This document shows positions 10,703-19,372 of a stretch of DNA of 64,000 bases, one piece after another. The notes under the pieces are model-generated. The model had not been told where the DNA came from and ran no database searches. It saw only the letters and a list, made by a program, of their open reading frames with translations. Source of the stretch: Biformimicrobium ophioploci (GTDB lineage Bacteria > Pseudomonadota > Gammaproteobacteria > Pseudomonadales > Cellvibrionaceae). Where the stretch lies: positions 124,001-188,000 of the forward strand of contig NZ_BSYJ01000006.1 of NCBI RefSeq assembly GCF_030270605.1. The letters are read 5' to 3'. Position numbers and translations under genes: made by a program. Position 1 is the first letter of the stretch. Every line of letters starts with the position of its first letter.

Positions 10703-11173
10703 ATGAAGCGCTCTACAGAACTGGATGACTTCGACCGCAAGATATTGCGCGCCCTGCAGGATAACGCCGATTACTCCATGGCAGAGCTGGGCGACAAGGT
10801 CGGCCTTAGCCACACCCCCTGCTGGCGCAGGATCAAGCGGCTGGAGAGCGAAGGCGTCATTCGCGGCCGGGTTACCCTGCTGGACCCGCGCAAGCTCGAC
10901 CTCGGAGTCACAGTATACTGCTACATCACCATCCAGAACCACGAAGAAGCCTCATTAAATGACTTCGAAAATGCGGTCCAGGATGTGCGCGAAGTGGTCG
11001 AATGCTACTCCACCAGCGGCGACAAGGATTACGTTCTGCGCGTTGTCGTGGACAGCGTAGAACACTATGAGCAGCTGTTGAAGCGTACTTTGGTACACCT
11101 GCCGAATGTGGCGTCGGTTAATTCGACCTTTGCCTTGAAACAGGTGAAGTACACAACGCAACTGCCACTCTAA
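10703..11173 (+). CDS. Lrp/AsnC family transcriptional regulator
   Basis: 156 aa. An N-terminal winged helix-turn-helix (about 6-62; LDDFDRKILRALQDNADYS, then GLSHTPCWRRIKRLESEGVI) is followed by a RAM ligand-binding domain (about 70-150; CYSTSGDKDYVLRVVVDS). It is divergent from the indolepyruvate oxidoreductase gene with 143 bases between. By analogy with Lrp-type regulators next to amino-acid catabolic genes, it probably senses an aromatic or branched amino acid and controls that gene; this is inference. AGGA lies upstream of the ATG. Confidence 0.93.
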   Translation: MKRSTELDDFDRKILRALQDNADYSMAELGDKVGLSHTPCWRRIKRLESEGVIRGRVTLLDPRKLDLGVTVYCYITIQNHEEASLNDFENAVQDVREVVECYSTSGDKDYVLRVVVDSVEHYEQLLKRTLVHLPNVASVNSTFALKQVKYTTQLPL

Positions 11174-11187
11174 AAGCTAACTCGCTT

Positions 11188-11221
11188 GCCGTGGTGACGC
11201 TGGGTTTTGCCTCACCACGGC
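11188..11221. terminator. Hairpin between convergent genes
   Basis: A 10-bp stem GCCGTGGTGA/TCACCACGGC with a 14-base loop sits between the ends of the Lrp-family gene and the shikimate-kinase-like gene. There is no U-tract, so intrinsic termination is uncertain. Confidence 0.35.
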
Positions 11222-11263
11222 ATCGCCCCGATAACGCCTTCTAGAAACGGCGCTGTTCCCCAG

Positions 11264-11764
11264 TCAGTCTAACTGCGACTTTAATTCCGAAAGAATGACT
11301 TCCTGTGATTTCGCATCACACTCCACCGTTATATCCGCATAGCGCTCATACAAAGCCTGACGCTCCGCGAACAGGTCGGCAAAGCTCTGCTCCGGGCGCT
11401 TGGCGATGCCGCGGGTTTCGTAGTTGTGGATCCTGCGGCGCAGTTCATCCGCACTGCATTTGAGAAAAACGATAGGTCCCAGTTCGCGCATGCGCGCCAT
11501 ACCCGGCTCACTGTAGACCGCACTGCCGCCGGTCGCGATCACGCAGTTTGGCAGGTCCGCGTCCTGCAGCACTTCACCCTCAATGCGACGCAGGTTCATA
11601 TAATCGGTCTCATCGAGGATCTGCTGCAGGGTCTTGTCTTCCCGCAGCTGGATCAACACATCGGTGTCGACAAAATCCTTGGCCAATTCCTTCGCCAGCA
11701 ATACACCGATGGTGCTCTTGCCGGCTCCCGGCATTCCCACCAGGACAACACTTTCTTTATTCAC
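11264..11764 (-). CDS. Shikimate-kinase-like P-loop kinase
   Basis: 166 aa, the size of AroK/AroL. Walker A GMPGAGKST (10-18), the FVDTD substrate region (31-35), Arg59/60, the ATGG segment (77-80), a lid Arg (KRP, 122-124) and Arg135/141 follow the shikimate kinase layout. The usual third glycine of GGG is Ser81 (ATGGSAVYS), which marks a separate subfamily. It is not next to aroB, so it may be a second copy or act on another hydroxylated substrate. Shikimate phosphorylation is likely but not certain. Confidence 0.75.
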   Translation of the reverse strand: MNKESVVLVGMPGAGKSTIGVLLAKELAKDFVDTDVLIQLREDKTLQQILDETDYMNLRRIEGEVLQDADLPNCVIATGGSAVYSEPGMARMRELGPIVFLKCSADELRRRIHNYETRGIAKRPEQSFADLFAERQALYERYADITVECDAKSQEVILSELKSQLD

Positions 11765-11833
11765 GTCAGGCCCAACCTGCCAGTTACCAAAGTCCGTTTC
11801 TTAAAATACGGCACCCGATTCAGTCTTTTCGAA

Positions 11834-12583
11834 CTAGTCACCGCGCCGCGGCATCAGCCGGGAACGCACCCAGCCGAAGATCGAATTCCCCTCCAGCAAC
11901 ATCTGGTCCAGGGCATCCATGTTATATCGCTGCCGCGCCGCATCGGAAAACAATGCCTCGCGGGTGATCATGCGGCGCCGGGGATTGATCTCCTTGATCA
12001 CCTTTGCCGGGTTACCGGCCACCACCACGTTGGCCGGCACATCCCTTGTCACCACGCTGCCGGCACCCACCACCGAATTCTCACCGATGGTTACCCCCTT
12101 GCAGACGGTGGCACCATCGCCAATCCACACGTTGTCCTCGAGCACAACAGGCCGGGTACAACGAAATGGCCGGGTGCGATTATAGATACCATGCCAGTCA
12201 GAATCGGTGATATAGGCATTTGCGGCAAACATGCAGCCATTTCCGATGGAGATCGACTCCTCTGCCGAGATACGCACGCCCGGGGAGATCAGCACATAGT
12301 CGCCGATCGAGATACGCGCCTGCTTGCCGCGATGGCCAAATGTAGTGAGCCGAATGCAGTTATCCGGGGTCGAGATGAGGTGCAGGAAATCGCCTGCGCA
12401 GATATTGGTGCCGAACAGCTGCACGCTACCGGGATCCATCACCTCAGGCTCGCGCCCGATGGCATCGAATTGCGGTACGAGGAAATAACGGGTACGCCAG
12501 CGACGCCATCGCAACTGTAATTTCTTCAGCCAGTAGGGCCTGTGATCTCTGCGCAAACCAATTCTCCTGAACCCCAATCCCAC
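11834..12583 (-). CDS. Hexapeptide-repeat acyltransferase (WbbJ-like)
   Basis: 249 aa. Residues about 100-205 form a left-handed beta-helix of hexapeptide repeats ([53 protein letters not shown], then [13 protein letters not shown]), the pattern of xenobiotic/maltose O-acetyltransferases. The catalytic His is probably in DSDWHGIY. An unusual basic N-terminus (about 1-35, rich in Arg) has no assigned role. It is divergent from a methyltransferase gene 100 bases away and next to a glycosyltransferase cluster, so O-acetylation of a sugar is plausible. Confidence 0.8.
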   Translation of the reverse strand: MGLGFRRIGLRRDHRPYWLKKLQLRWRRWRTRYFLVPQFDAIGREPEVMDPGSVQLFGTNICAGDFLHLISTPDNCIRLTTFGHRGKQARISIGDYVLISPGVRISAEESISIGNGCMFAANAYITDSDWHGIYNRTRPFRCTRPVVLEDNVWIGDGATVCKGVTIGENSVVGAGSVVTRDVPANVVVAGNPAKVIKEINPRRRMITREALFSDAARQRYNMDALDQMLLEGNSIFGWVRSRLMPRRGD

Positions 12584-12682
12584 ACGCGCTTTCAGGATTG
12601 CATTTGAAAATTCCTGCCGCTAGGGTTGCAACTGGACCTTCAACAGAATTCCCAAACAAACCTGCGAACTGCTGTATATAAA

Positions 12683-13303
12683 ATGCCTGATATCCATTTC
12701 CCGATCGACATCAACGAAGTAAAAGGCTTCCTCGCCAGCGACGAAGGAGAAGCACTCTATCAACTGGCAATATCCTGCGCCCGCCAGGGACCGATCCTGG
12801 AAGTCGGCAGTTATTGCGGCAAATCCACCCTGTACCTCGGTACTGCAGCACGCGAAACCGGCAACACCCTGTTCGCCGTAGACCACCACCGCGGCTCCGA
12901 AGAGCACCAGCCGGGTGAGGAATACCACGACGCCGACCTGTTTGATCCGCAAGCCGAGTTGATGGACAGCTTCAGAGAGTTTCGCCGCAACATGCGTCTC
13001 GCCGGGCTGGAAGAAACCGTCGTTCCGGTCGTGGCCCCTTCAGGTGTTGCAGCGAGACACTGGGCAACACCGCTCGGCATGGTATTTATTGACGGCGGCC
13101 ACTCACTGGAAGCCGCGCTGACCGATTACCGCAGCTGGTCTCGCCACCTGGTGCCGGGCGGCCTGCTCGCAATCCACGATATCTTCCCCGACCCCGCAGA
13201 CGGCGGTCAGGCGCCCTACGATATCTACAAGCTTGCCCTGGCCTCGGGCCAGTTCGAGGCCCTGGAAACCGTCAATACACTCGGCATCTTGCGCAGACTG
13301 TAA
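12683..13303 (+). CDS. Class I SAM-dependent methyltransferase (Methyltransf_24-like)
   Basis: 206 aa from the ATG at 12683. Motif I is ILEVGSYCGKSTLYLG (about 36-51) followed by an acidic AVDHH end; a later VFIDGGHSLEAALTDYRSW stretch and LVPGGLLAIHDIF complete the Rossmann-type fold of the TylF/Methyltransf_24 group. The DGGH...D residues could bind a metal, as in TylF-like O-methyltransferases. A TTG 57 bases upstream is an alternative start with a weak GGG before it. The ribosome binding site is poor in either case. It converges with the toroid-protein gene, only two bases between ends. Confidence 0.82.
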   Translation: MPDIHFPIDINEVKGFLASDEGEALYQLAISCARQGPILEVGSYCGKSTLYLGTAARETGNTLFAVDHHRGSEEHQPGEEYHDADLFDPQAELMDSFREFRRNMRLAGLEETVVPVVAPSGVAARHWATPLGMVFIDGGHSLEAALTDYRSWSRHLVPGGLLAIHDIFPDPADGGQAPYDIYKLALASGQFEALETVNTLGILRRL

Positions 13304-13305
13304 AC

Positions 13306-14412
13306 TCAGCGGGCGACCAGAACCTCCGCGCCTTCCCTCGAGCTGTCAGCTTCCGGCAGCTTCTCCGTCAGGCACTCATCCAACAACTGTACGGCGGTAA
13401 ACAGCTTGCTGGCCGGCGTGTGCCCGGTCAGCGCATCTGCCGCCAGTACAATGGCCGCTGCAGTCCAGGTGGTTTTTTCTGCCGGCCAAATCGCATCATC
13501 GCGATACACATACCCGGTCCAGTAGCCACCGTCGCCATCGCGCCATTCATGCAGCCAGCTATAAAGCTGCTGCGCCCTGCCCGCCTCCCCGGCGGCCAGT
13601 AGCGCCATGGTCAGTTCGCAGGATTCGGCCACCGTTACCCAGGGCTCGTCATTGACGCAACGGCACCCAAGGCCATCCACTACAAACTGATCCCATTTTT
13701 CCTGCAGGCGCTCCCGCGCACTACCGCCGCTGAATACGCCGGTCAGCACCGGGTAAAACCAGTCCATGGAAAAACGGTCCTTACTCTCCCAGGTGCGGTC
13801 AAACCTTTCCGGCTTATTGCTCAGGGCCTCACCCAGCTTCGCTCGTGCAGTGCGCCAGCAATCAAAATCCTGCTGCAGGGTAAACGCGATATTGATACCG
13901 CATTCCAGGCTTTTGTAGATGGACGCACAGCCGGTCACCAGCGCGTCGCGCATTGGCTGCCCTTCACTGTCTACTGCCCAGTGAATTTCACCAAACTCGG
14001 TCTGCAGCGACACCACGAAATCCAGCGCGCGCCGGACCGTTGGGTACAGGTCGGCGAGAAATGCCCGATCCCCGGTCAGCAGAAAATGATGCCAGACACC
14101 GGTCGCAATATAGGCAACAAAGTTGGTTTCACGCCGCTCGCGATTATGAATCTCGCCGCCTTTATAGGCGGCCCACCAGCTGCCGTCCTCCAGCTGAAGC
14201 CCGGCAAGCCAGTCGTAGGCTTTCTTGGCCGCTTCATATTCACCACAGATACTCAGTGCCATCGCCGCTTCGACATGATCCCACGGGTCCGCATAGCCGC
14301 CCTCAAACCAGGGAATGGCACCGTCTTCCTGCTGCACCGACAGAATGTATTCTACCGACTGGCGCATCATCTCCGCGGGGAAGATCCCCTTCTGCAACAT
14401 CACCGGACTCAT
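13306..14412 (-). CDS. Alpha/alpha-toroid (prenyltransferase/terpene-cyclase-like) protein
   Basis: 368 aa with repeated QxxDGxW-like turns (LSVQQEDGAIPWFEGGYADPWDH, then LAGLQLEDGSWWAAYKGG, and WRDGDGGYWTGYVY) typical of the squalene-cyclase/prenyltransferase barrel. Such six-hairpin barrels also serve in glycan-active enzymes. No catalytic DxDD motif of cyclases was seen, so a terpene product is not supported. It overlaps the upstream methyltransferase by 4 bases (ATGA) and is therefore co-translated with it and with the glycosyltransferase; a role in handling the same glycan or lipid is inferred. Confidence 0.7.
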   Translation of the reverse strand: MSPVMLQKGIFPAEMMRQSVEYILSVQQEDGAIPWFEGGYADPWDHVEAAMALSICGEYEAAKKAYDWLAGLQLEDGSWWAAYKGGEIHNRERRETNFVAYIATGVWHHFLLTGDRAFLADLYPTVRRALDFVVSLQTEFGEIHWAVDSEGQPMRDALVTGCASIYKSLECGINIAFTLQQDFDCWRTARAKLGEALSNKPERFDRTWESKDRFSMDWFYPVLTGVFSGGSARERLQEKWDQFVVDGLGCRCVNDEPWVTVAESCELTMALLAAGEAGRAQQLYSWLHEWRDGDGGYWTGYVYRDDAIWPAEKTTWTAAAIVLAADALTGHTPASKLFTAVQLLDECLTEKLPEADSSREGAEVLVAR

Positions 14413-15185
14413 GCAGGCAGCCCCACAGGATCATCAGCCGGGGGCGTTGACGATACCTCCGGCGACTCCGGTTTTACGAAATACAGCACAATACTTTTTC
14501 CAAGAATCGGATTAAGCAGCTTTTCCAGCCAGCGCGTCAGGGCCGGCTTCTGCATCAGGTCCCAGACCAGCAATTTGTGATACCAGCGCACGAGTCGCGA
14601 CGAGTCCTGTGAATCCCACAACAGGCAGCGCAACCACCAGTAAGGCGAATGCAGCGCATGGGCCTTGTGCCGCGCAAAATACCGGTGACCCAGCGCTTCG
14701 ATATCGCCGCGCAGGCCCCGCTCACGGAAAATACGCACATGACCACCCTCCACCTGGTGGTAGGCACTGGACAATTTCCAGCACACCCACTCCGGGAAAA
14801 ATGTAGGCACACTGGCAACGAACACGCCGCCCGGCTTGAGCACCCGGTCGATTTCACGCAGGGCCGATTCGTAATCCGGGATATGCTCCAGCACCTCCGA
14901 GCAAACCACCACATCGAAGGTATCGGCGGCAAATGGCAGGCATAGTGCGTCGCCCACCCCGAATGCCAGCACACCTTCGCCGCCACGCTCCTGGTCGGCT
15001 GCATCGACAAACGGCTGCGCTTTATCCCGCGCGCTGGTTACATCACGCTGGCTCATATCGATGCCAACCGAAACCACATCTGCATGCAGGAAGATATTGG
15101 TTGCATGGCGCCCCTCGCCGCAACCGAGGTCCAGCACCTTCTGCCCCGGCCCCAGGGAAAGCTTTTCAAAATCGACCGTGATCAT
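14409..15185 (-). CDS. Class I SAM-dependent methyltransferase (Methyltransf_11-like)
   Basis: 258 aa. Motif I VLDLGCGEGRHATNIF (about 18-33), acidic loop SVGIDMSQ, motif II region FDVVVCSEVLEHIPDYESAL and post-II LKPGGVFVASVPTFFP are all present. The C-terminal ~100 residues form a Trp/Leu-rich region (YWWLRCLLWDSQD) that may contact a membrane or lipid substrate. ATGA overlaps on both sides tie it to the GT4 gene upstream and the toroid gene downstream, suggesting it methylates the product of that glycosyltransferase. Confidence 0.85.
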   Translation of the reverse strand: MITVDFEKLSLGPGQKVLDLGCGEGRHATNIFLHADVVSVGIDMSQRDVTSARDKAQPFVDAADQERGGEGVLAFGVGDALCLPFAADTFDVVVCSEVLEHIPDYESALREIDRVLKPGGVFVASVPTFFPEWVCWKLSSAYHQVEGGHVRIFRERGLRGDIEALGHRYFARHKAHALHSPYWWLRCLLWDSQDSSRLVRWYHKLLVWDLMQKPALTRWLEKLLNPILGKSIVLYFVKPESPEVSSTPPADDPVGLPA

Positions 15186-16567
15186 TGTGCACCCCCGGCA
15201 ATCGGCTCATTCGCCGCGTGCACGCCACCGGATTGGGTTACGGCAATGATTTCACGGTAGTAACCCACAACCTGCTGTGCAGCCAGTCGCCAGCAGAAAC
15301 TGTTGTCGATCCGCTCGCGGCCGGCAGCAGCAAGCCGCTCACGTGTCGCCGGCTCGTCAAATAACCGCTCGAGTGCATCGCGCAACGCTGCGCTTTTCCC
15401 TGCCGGCACGATCATGCCCGCATCACCCACGACTTCAGGCAATGCACCACCGTCGCTGGAGACAATTGGAACGCCGCAGGCCATCGCCTCACCGGCGGGC
15501 AAACCGAAGCCTTCATAGAGCGAGGGCGCCACTGCGACCTCCGCCATGTTGTACTCCTCCACCAGCTGCTCGGTCGAAATGCCGCTGACAAAGCTGGCGC
15601 AATCACCCAGCTGCAGTTCATCCAGCAATTTCTGCGTGGGGCCGTCCGGATTCAACTTGCCTATCACCCGGAGGCTCACACGCGGATGCGCGGCCCTCAG
15701 TCCAGCGACGGCTTCCAGCAGGTAGCGCAGGCCCTTGAGTGGCTGGTCTGCTGAAGCAGTCGTGATAATCCTGCCCGGAACCTTTGTAACACCTTCTAAC
15801 GGACGGAACACATCGGTATCGATACCGTTGTATATCAGGCGCAGCTGCTCGGGCTCCACCGAGAAATCCCGGCGAATATCCTCGAACGAACAACGGGATA
15901 CTGTGGTTATGTGGTGCAACCGGCGGGCCACGCGCTTCTGCATTTTCAGGAAGGAATGCCAGCGCCGCACCAGCAGTCTGTAACCCCAGGTTGGCGCCGC
16001 CTCCAAAGCAATGCGGCGGTCGCGGGTAATCGGGTGGTGGATAGTGGCAAGGACCGGTACACCCATACGCTGCAGTTCCAGCAGGCCGGAACAGAGGGAC
16101 TGGTTATCGTGGACGATATCGTATTCATCGCGGTGCTTGCGCAGGTAGTGCACCACCCGGCGGCCGAAGCTGTAGGGCTCGCCAAAACCACCAGTGGCCA
16201 TCTGCCACCACTCACTGAAATCTGCCCACGACCTGAGGTGGCGCCAGCGCAGCGCGCGAATATGGCTTTCAGCCTCGAACAGGTTCAGGCCGGGCATCTT
16301 GATCAGACGAACCCGCTCATCCAGTACCGGGTACGGTTCACCGGAAATCACATCCACCTTGTGACCTGCCGCGACAAGCGCTTTGCTCAGGTAGTGGATA
16401 TAGACGCCCTGCCCGCCGCAATAGGGATGACTGCGATATCCGAGCAGGCAGATGCGCAGCGGTTTGCCGCTGCTTCCTTCGGTAAGCCTCTCACTCACCA
16501 GACCGTCGTCATACTTCTCAAAGGCGGTCATCCAAGCTCCCCAGTGCCCCAGATCGAACCACGGCAT
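15182..16567 (-). CDS. GT4-family glycosyltransferase
   Basis: 461 aa GT-B retaining glycosyltransferase. The N-domain has the family turn GYRSHPYCGGQGVYIHYLSKAL (glycine-rich acceptor loop). The C-domain has VTKVPGRIITTASADQPLKG and the nucleotide-sugar E-x7-E site in YEGFGLPAGEAMACGVPIVSS. The ATG at 16567 is used; a start 36 bases later (MTAFEKYDDG) is equally possible because the first 12 residues have no clear counterpart. It is the first gene of a three-gene overlapping operon with a methyltransferase and a toroid protein. Confidence 0.88.
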   Translation of the reverse strand: MPWFDLGHWGAWMTAFEKYDDGLVSERLTEGSSGKPLRICLLGYRSHPYCGGQGVYIHYLSKALVAAGHKVDVISGEPYPVLDERVRLIKMPGLNLFEAESHIRALRWRHLRSWADFSEWWQMATGGFGEPYSFGRRVVHYLRKHRDEYDIVHDNQSLCSGLLELQRMGVPVLATIHHPITRDRRIALEAAPTWGYRLLVRRWHSFLKMQKRVARRLHHITTVSRCSFEDIRRDFSVEPEQLRLIYNGIDTDVFRPLEGVTKVPGRIITTASADQPLKGLRYLLEAVAGLRAAHPRVSLRVIGKLNPDGPTQKLLDELQLGDCASFVSGISTEQLVEEYNMAEVAVAPSLYEGFGLPAGEAMACGVPIVSSDGGALPEVVGDAGMIVPAGKSAALRDALERLFDEPATRERLAAAGRERIDNSFCWRLAAQQVVGYYREIIAVTQSGGVHAANEPIAGGAQ

Positions 16568-16751
16568 TCAACAGTTTGCCGCGTTTTTTATCTTGTTAAG
16601 GGCCCAAGGATACACGCATGCACCGCCGCCAACCAGAAGCCGCCCCGGGGCTGACAACAGGACTGAAAACGGGACAGGCAATTCATACCAGTGGAACAGG
16701 CAAAACCAATAATCGCGGTTACTTTCGGCCCGAATCAGCCAAATTTCAGAC

Positions 16752-16776
16752 AAAAAAAAGCCCGCCGGTGGCGGGC
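16752..16776 (-). terminator. Rho-independent terminator reading leftward
   Basis: Stem GCCCGCC-GGT-GGCGGGC followed on the minus strand by eight U (A-run at 16752-16759). It lies ~220 bases beyond the end of the SIMPL gene, so it probably ends that transcript and insulates the GT4 operon. Confidence 0.85.
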
Positions 16777-16818
16777 AATATTTCTCGAACACACTTTAAG
16801 GAGGAGAGCATAACGACA

Positions 16819-17004
16819 ATGCACAAGTCAGATTCCAACATGGCCTTGCCTGTAAATAGGTATAGCAGAGACTCTCGCCCGCTCAGCCGGCCCCGCACAA
16901 TTTGGCGTACCGAGGATTACTTCCTGCGACCCCGGCTCCCGCAGTGGTTTCAACTCGCCGGTCAGCCCGGACCGTCGGCGCAAGTAACCCCGCACGCAAC
17001 CTAA
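16819..17004 (+). CDS. Possible small protein with strong ribosome binding site
   Basis: 61-codon frame starting ATG at 16819, preceded by AAGGAGGAGAG (16798-16808), a very strong Shine-Dalgarno stretch although 12-14 bases away. The product is basic and Pro/Arg/Trp-rich (RPLSRPRTIWRTEDYFLRP), with no signal peptide or membrane segment. No family is recognised. It overlaps the SIMPL gene end by 4 bases, tail to tail. It is the only candidate in the 433-base gap between the GT4 and SIMPL genes. It may be a chance frame. Confidence 0.4.
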   Translation: MHKSDSNMALPVNRYSRDSRPLSRPRTIWRTEDYFLRPRLPQWFQLAGQPGPSAQVTPHAT

Positions 17005-17717
17005 TTCAGGGTGAAGACGGCATAGATTGATTGATGGATCTTCTGCTTGGCGATCTTCAGGCCGGCACCCTGATCAGCCTGTGCGGATTCTGCTGACATG
17101 GCCGCCGCTCCGGCAATCCCACCACGGAAAACCGGTGAGGGACCTGAAGCCTGGGCGGAGATTCCGTACACTGCGCCGACACTGGCGCCGAATTCCGCCG
17201 CGATAATCTCCGCCCTGGTTTTGGCATCGGCGATGGCGAGCTTCATCGCCTCACTCTTTAGTTCTGAAATCTTGCTGTGGTGCAGACTGATGCCCTCGAG
17301 GCGCGTAATCCCGGAGCCCGTCAGCTTCTGGACCAGCTCCGAATAACGCTCGAGGTCCCGCAACCTCAAAGTCACCGAGCGGTTTACGCGCTCACCCTTG
17401 TATACACGGCCACGATTGGCGTATTCGTACTCCGGTTGCGCACTGATGAGGGAAGCATCGATATCCTCTTCCAGAACCCCGCCCGACGCGGCCGCCTCCA
17501 GCACACTGCGGGTGCGCACATCAACGGCTTTCCTGGCCTCTTCGAGCGTACTTGCGGTCTCGGAAATGGAGAGTGAGATTTCCACATAGTCGGGCAGCGC
17601 CTCAACGTATGCGGTGCCAGATACCTGGATATGGCGCGCATCCGGGAGCCCGTTGGCCAGGGCAAATAAAGGCAGGAGAAACAGAGCGGCAAGCAGCAGG
17701 CGGAACGCATTTTTCAT
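17001..17717 (-). CDS. SIMPL-domain (DUF541) periplasmic protein
   Basis: 238 aa from the ATG at 17717. A signal peptide (LLLAALFLLPLFALANG) is followed by a DUF541/SIMPL domain: HIQVSGTAYVEALPDYVEISLSIS near residue 31 and the later SEAMKLAIADAKTRAEIIAAEFG with VGAVYGIS. The family includes E. coli YggE (oxidative stress related) and BP26. A longer reading from a TTG four codons upstream is possible but adds nothing conserved. It is a single gene, convergent with the small frame at 16819. Confidence 0.87.
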   Translation of the reverse strand: MKNAFRLLLAALFLLPLFALANGLPDARHIQVSGTAYVEALPDYVEISLSISETASTLEEARKAVDVRTRSVLEAAASGGVLEEDIDASLISAQPEYEYANRGRVYKGERVNRSVTLRLRDLERYSELVQKLTGSGITRLEGISLHHSKISELKSEAMKLAIADAKTRAEIIAAEFGASVGAVYGISAQASGPSPVFRGGIAGAAAMSAESAQADQGAGLKIAKQKIHQSIYAVFTLN

Positions 17718-17848
17718 TTCGGGCACCAATTTATTTTGACCGGGGAAACAACCAGTTTCACCAGTCTATGAGACAGTCACGCGCGGCATCGGTTCCACCC
17801 TGCCGCACGAACTTCTCACATGCCCCTTCTCAATGAAGGCTAAATAAC

Positions 17849-19240
17849 CTAAACGCGGTTCAGGTAACTCTGGTATTCCACATCGGTAATCCGCATGGAA
17901 ATTTCACGGAATTCCTGTGCCTTCAATAGTTGGTAAAGGCTGGTAAATTTTTCCGGAAAGTACTTGTGCCAGACGTCGGATTGTTCGAAACGACGATTTG
18001 CGCCCGACCAGGTATTGACCAGCATTTCGCTTTCTACCTGGTAGGCATCGCCCTTCACGGGCTCCGGCGGCAACAGTTTGTTTTCGATACCGTGCAGCAC
18101 ACCCGCGAGGATTGCCGCAAGCACCAGGTACGGGTTTGCATCGGAGCCGCTGATGCGGTGCTCAAAGCGGCGCGCCGCCGGCGGGCTGGCGGGAATGCGC
18201 AGCGCTGTGGTGCGGTTGTCGTAGCCCCAGGCGATGCCCAGAGGCGCATGCGAACTCTCCTGGAAGCGGCGATAGGAATTGGAATGCGGCGCGAAGATCG
18301 CCATGGAATCATTGGCAGTGGCCATCATGCCGGCAACGGCGTGACGCAGCAGGTCAGAACCTTCCACAGTGCCGTTGTCGAACAGGTTTTTGCCAGACTC
18401 ATCGACCAGGCTCAAGTGAACGTGCATACCACTACCGGCCAGGTCGCCGAATGGCTTGGCCATGGTGGAGACACGCATGTTATGGCTGCGGGCAACGCCT
18501 TTCAGGATGCGCTTGAATAACAGGGTCTTGTCAGCGATTTCGACAAGGTTGTCGGTATGGTTCAGGTTGATCTCGTACTGACCCGGCGCACATTCCTTGA
18601 GGATGGTATCGGCGGGAATTTCCTGCATTTCGCAGGCGCGTCGCACATCGTCAAAGAACTCGCGCTGCTCGTTCACAGCAGACAGGTCATAAACGTCGGT
18701 CGCCGGCACGATACCGGTTTCAGACTGGGCTACCGGTATCGGGTAGCCGTTGTCATCGGATTCGTCCTGCAGCAGGTAGAACTCCAGTTCCGTCGCCGCA
18801 ACCGGGGTCATGCCAAGCTTCTTGAAGCGCGCGCAAACGCTTTCCAGCAGGCCACGCGGATCGCCAAAGAATGGCGAGCCATCCGGTTCAACCATCTGCA
18901 GTTGCACCTGTGCCGTTGGCTCATCGTGCCAGGGCGCATGGGTCAACGGGGAGACCGGCAGGCAGACGCCGTCGCTGTCGCCACTGGCGAATACCAGCGG
19001 GCTGTCCTCGACATCCCTACCCCAGATATCCAGGCTCAGGGCGCTGCGAGGCAGCTGCAGTCCAGCGCTGAACAGCTTGCGGGCGGACTCAACCGGCACC
19101 AATTTTCCGCGCGGGACACCGTTGAGATCGAAGACGAACGCCTCCACCCACACCAGGTCCGGGTTCTCGTCCAGGAACTGCAATGACTGACGGGCAATCT
19201 CTTCGGGGCAGGAAAGTGGCTTAACGGATTTTTGCGACAT
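17849..19240 (-). CDS. puuA: Glutamine-synthetase family, gamma-glutamylpolyamine synthetase-like
   Basis: 463 aa of the GS type I-like fold. ATP and metal site signatures are visible: ATELEFYLL (metal Glu), GQYEINLNHTDNLVEIAD, SGMHVHLSL, and NSYRRFQESSHAPLGIAWGYDNRTTALRIP. The N-terminus VEAFVFDLNGVPRGKLV is typical of PuuA/SpuI/GlnA-like ligases rather than true glutamine synthetase. These enzymes glutamylate putrescine or other amines as the first step of degradation. It follows the spuC-like transaminase by 132 bases on the same strand, supporting a polyamine role. The exact amine is not determinable. Confidence 0.82.
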   Translation of the reverse strand: MSQKSVKPLSCPEEIARQSLQFLDENPDLVWVEAFVFDLNGVPRGKLVPVESARKLFSAGLQLPRSALSLDIWGRDVEDSPLVFASGDSDGVCLPVSPLTHAPWHDEPTAQVQLQMVEPDGSPFFGDPRGLLESVCARFKKLGMTPVAATELEFYLLQDESDDNGYPIPVAQSETGIVPATDVYDLSAVNEQREFFDDVRRACEMQEIPADTILKECAPGQYEINLNHTDNLVEIADKTLLFKRILKGVARSHNMRVSTMAKPFGDLAGSGMHVHLSLVDESGKNLFDNGTVEGSDLLRHAVAGMMATANDSMAIFAPHSNSYRRFQESSHAPLGIAWGYDNRTTALRIPASPPAARRFEHRISGSDANPYLVLAAILAGVLHGIENKLLPPEPVKGDAYQVESEMLVNTWSGANRRFEQSDVWHKYFPEKFTSLYQLLKAQEFREISMRITDVEYQSYLNRV

Positions 19241-19326
19241 CTAAGTTCTTCTTTTCAGCGCCTTGTCAGGCAGAGGCTTTTTAAAACCGGTCAAATAAAG
19301 GTCAAAAATACACGGACCTCAAACGC

Positions 19327-19355
19327 ATAACAGGCCCGACTAGCGGGCCTGTTAT
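19327..19355 (-). terminator. Perfect intergenic hairpin between spuC-like and puuA-like genes
   Basis: A 12-bp perfect stem ATAACAGGCCCG/CGGGCCTGTTAT with a 5-base loop lies between the two polyamine genes. No U-run follows on the minus strand, so it is more likely a partial attenuator or mRNA-stabilising element than a full terminator. Confidence 0.5.
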
Positions 19356-19372
19356 CAGGAAGCATTGCGGGC

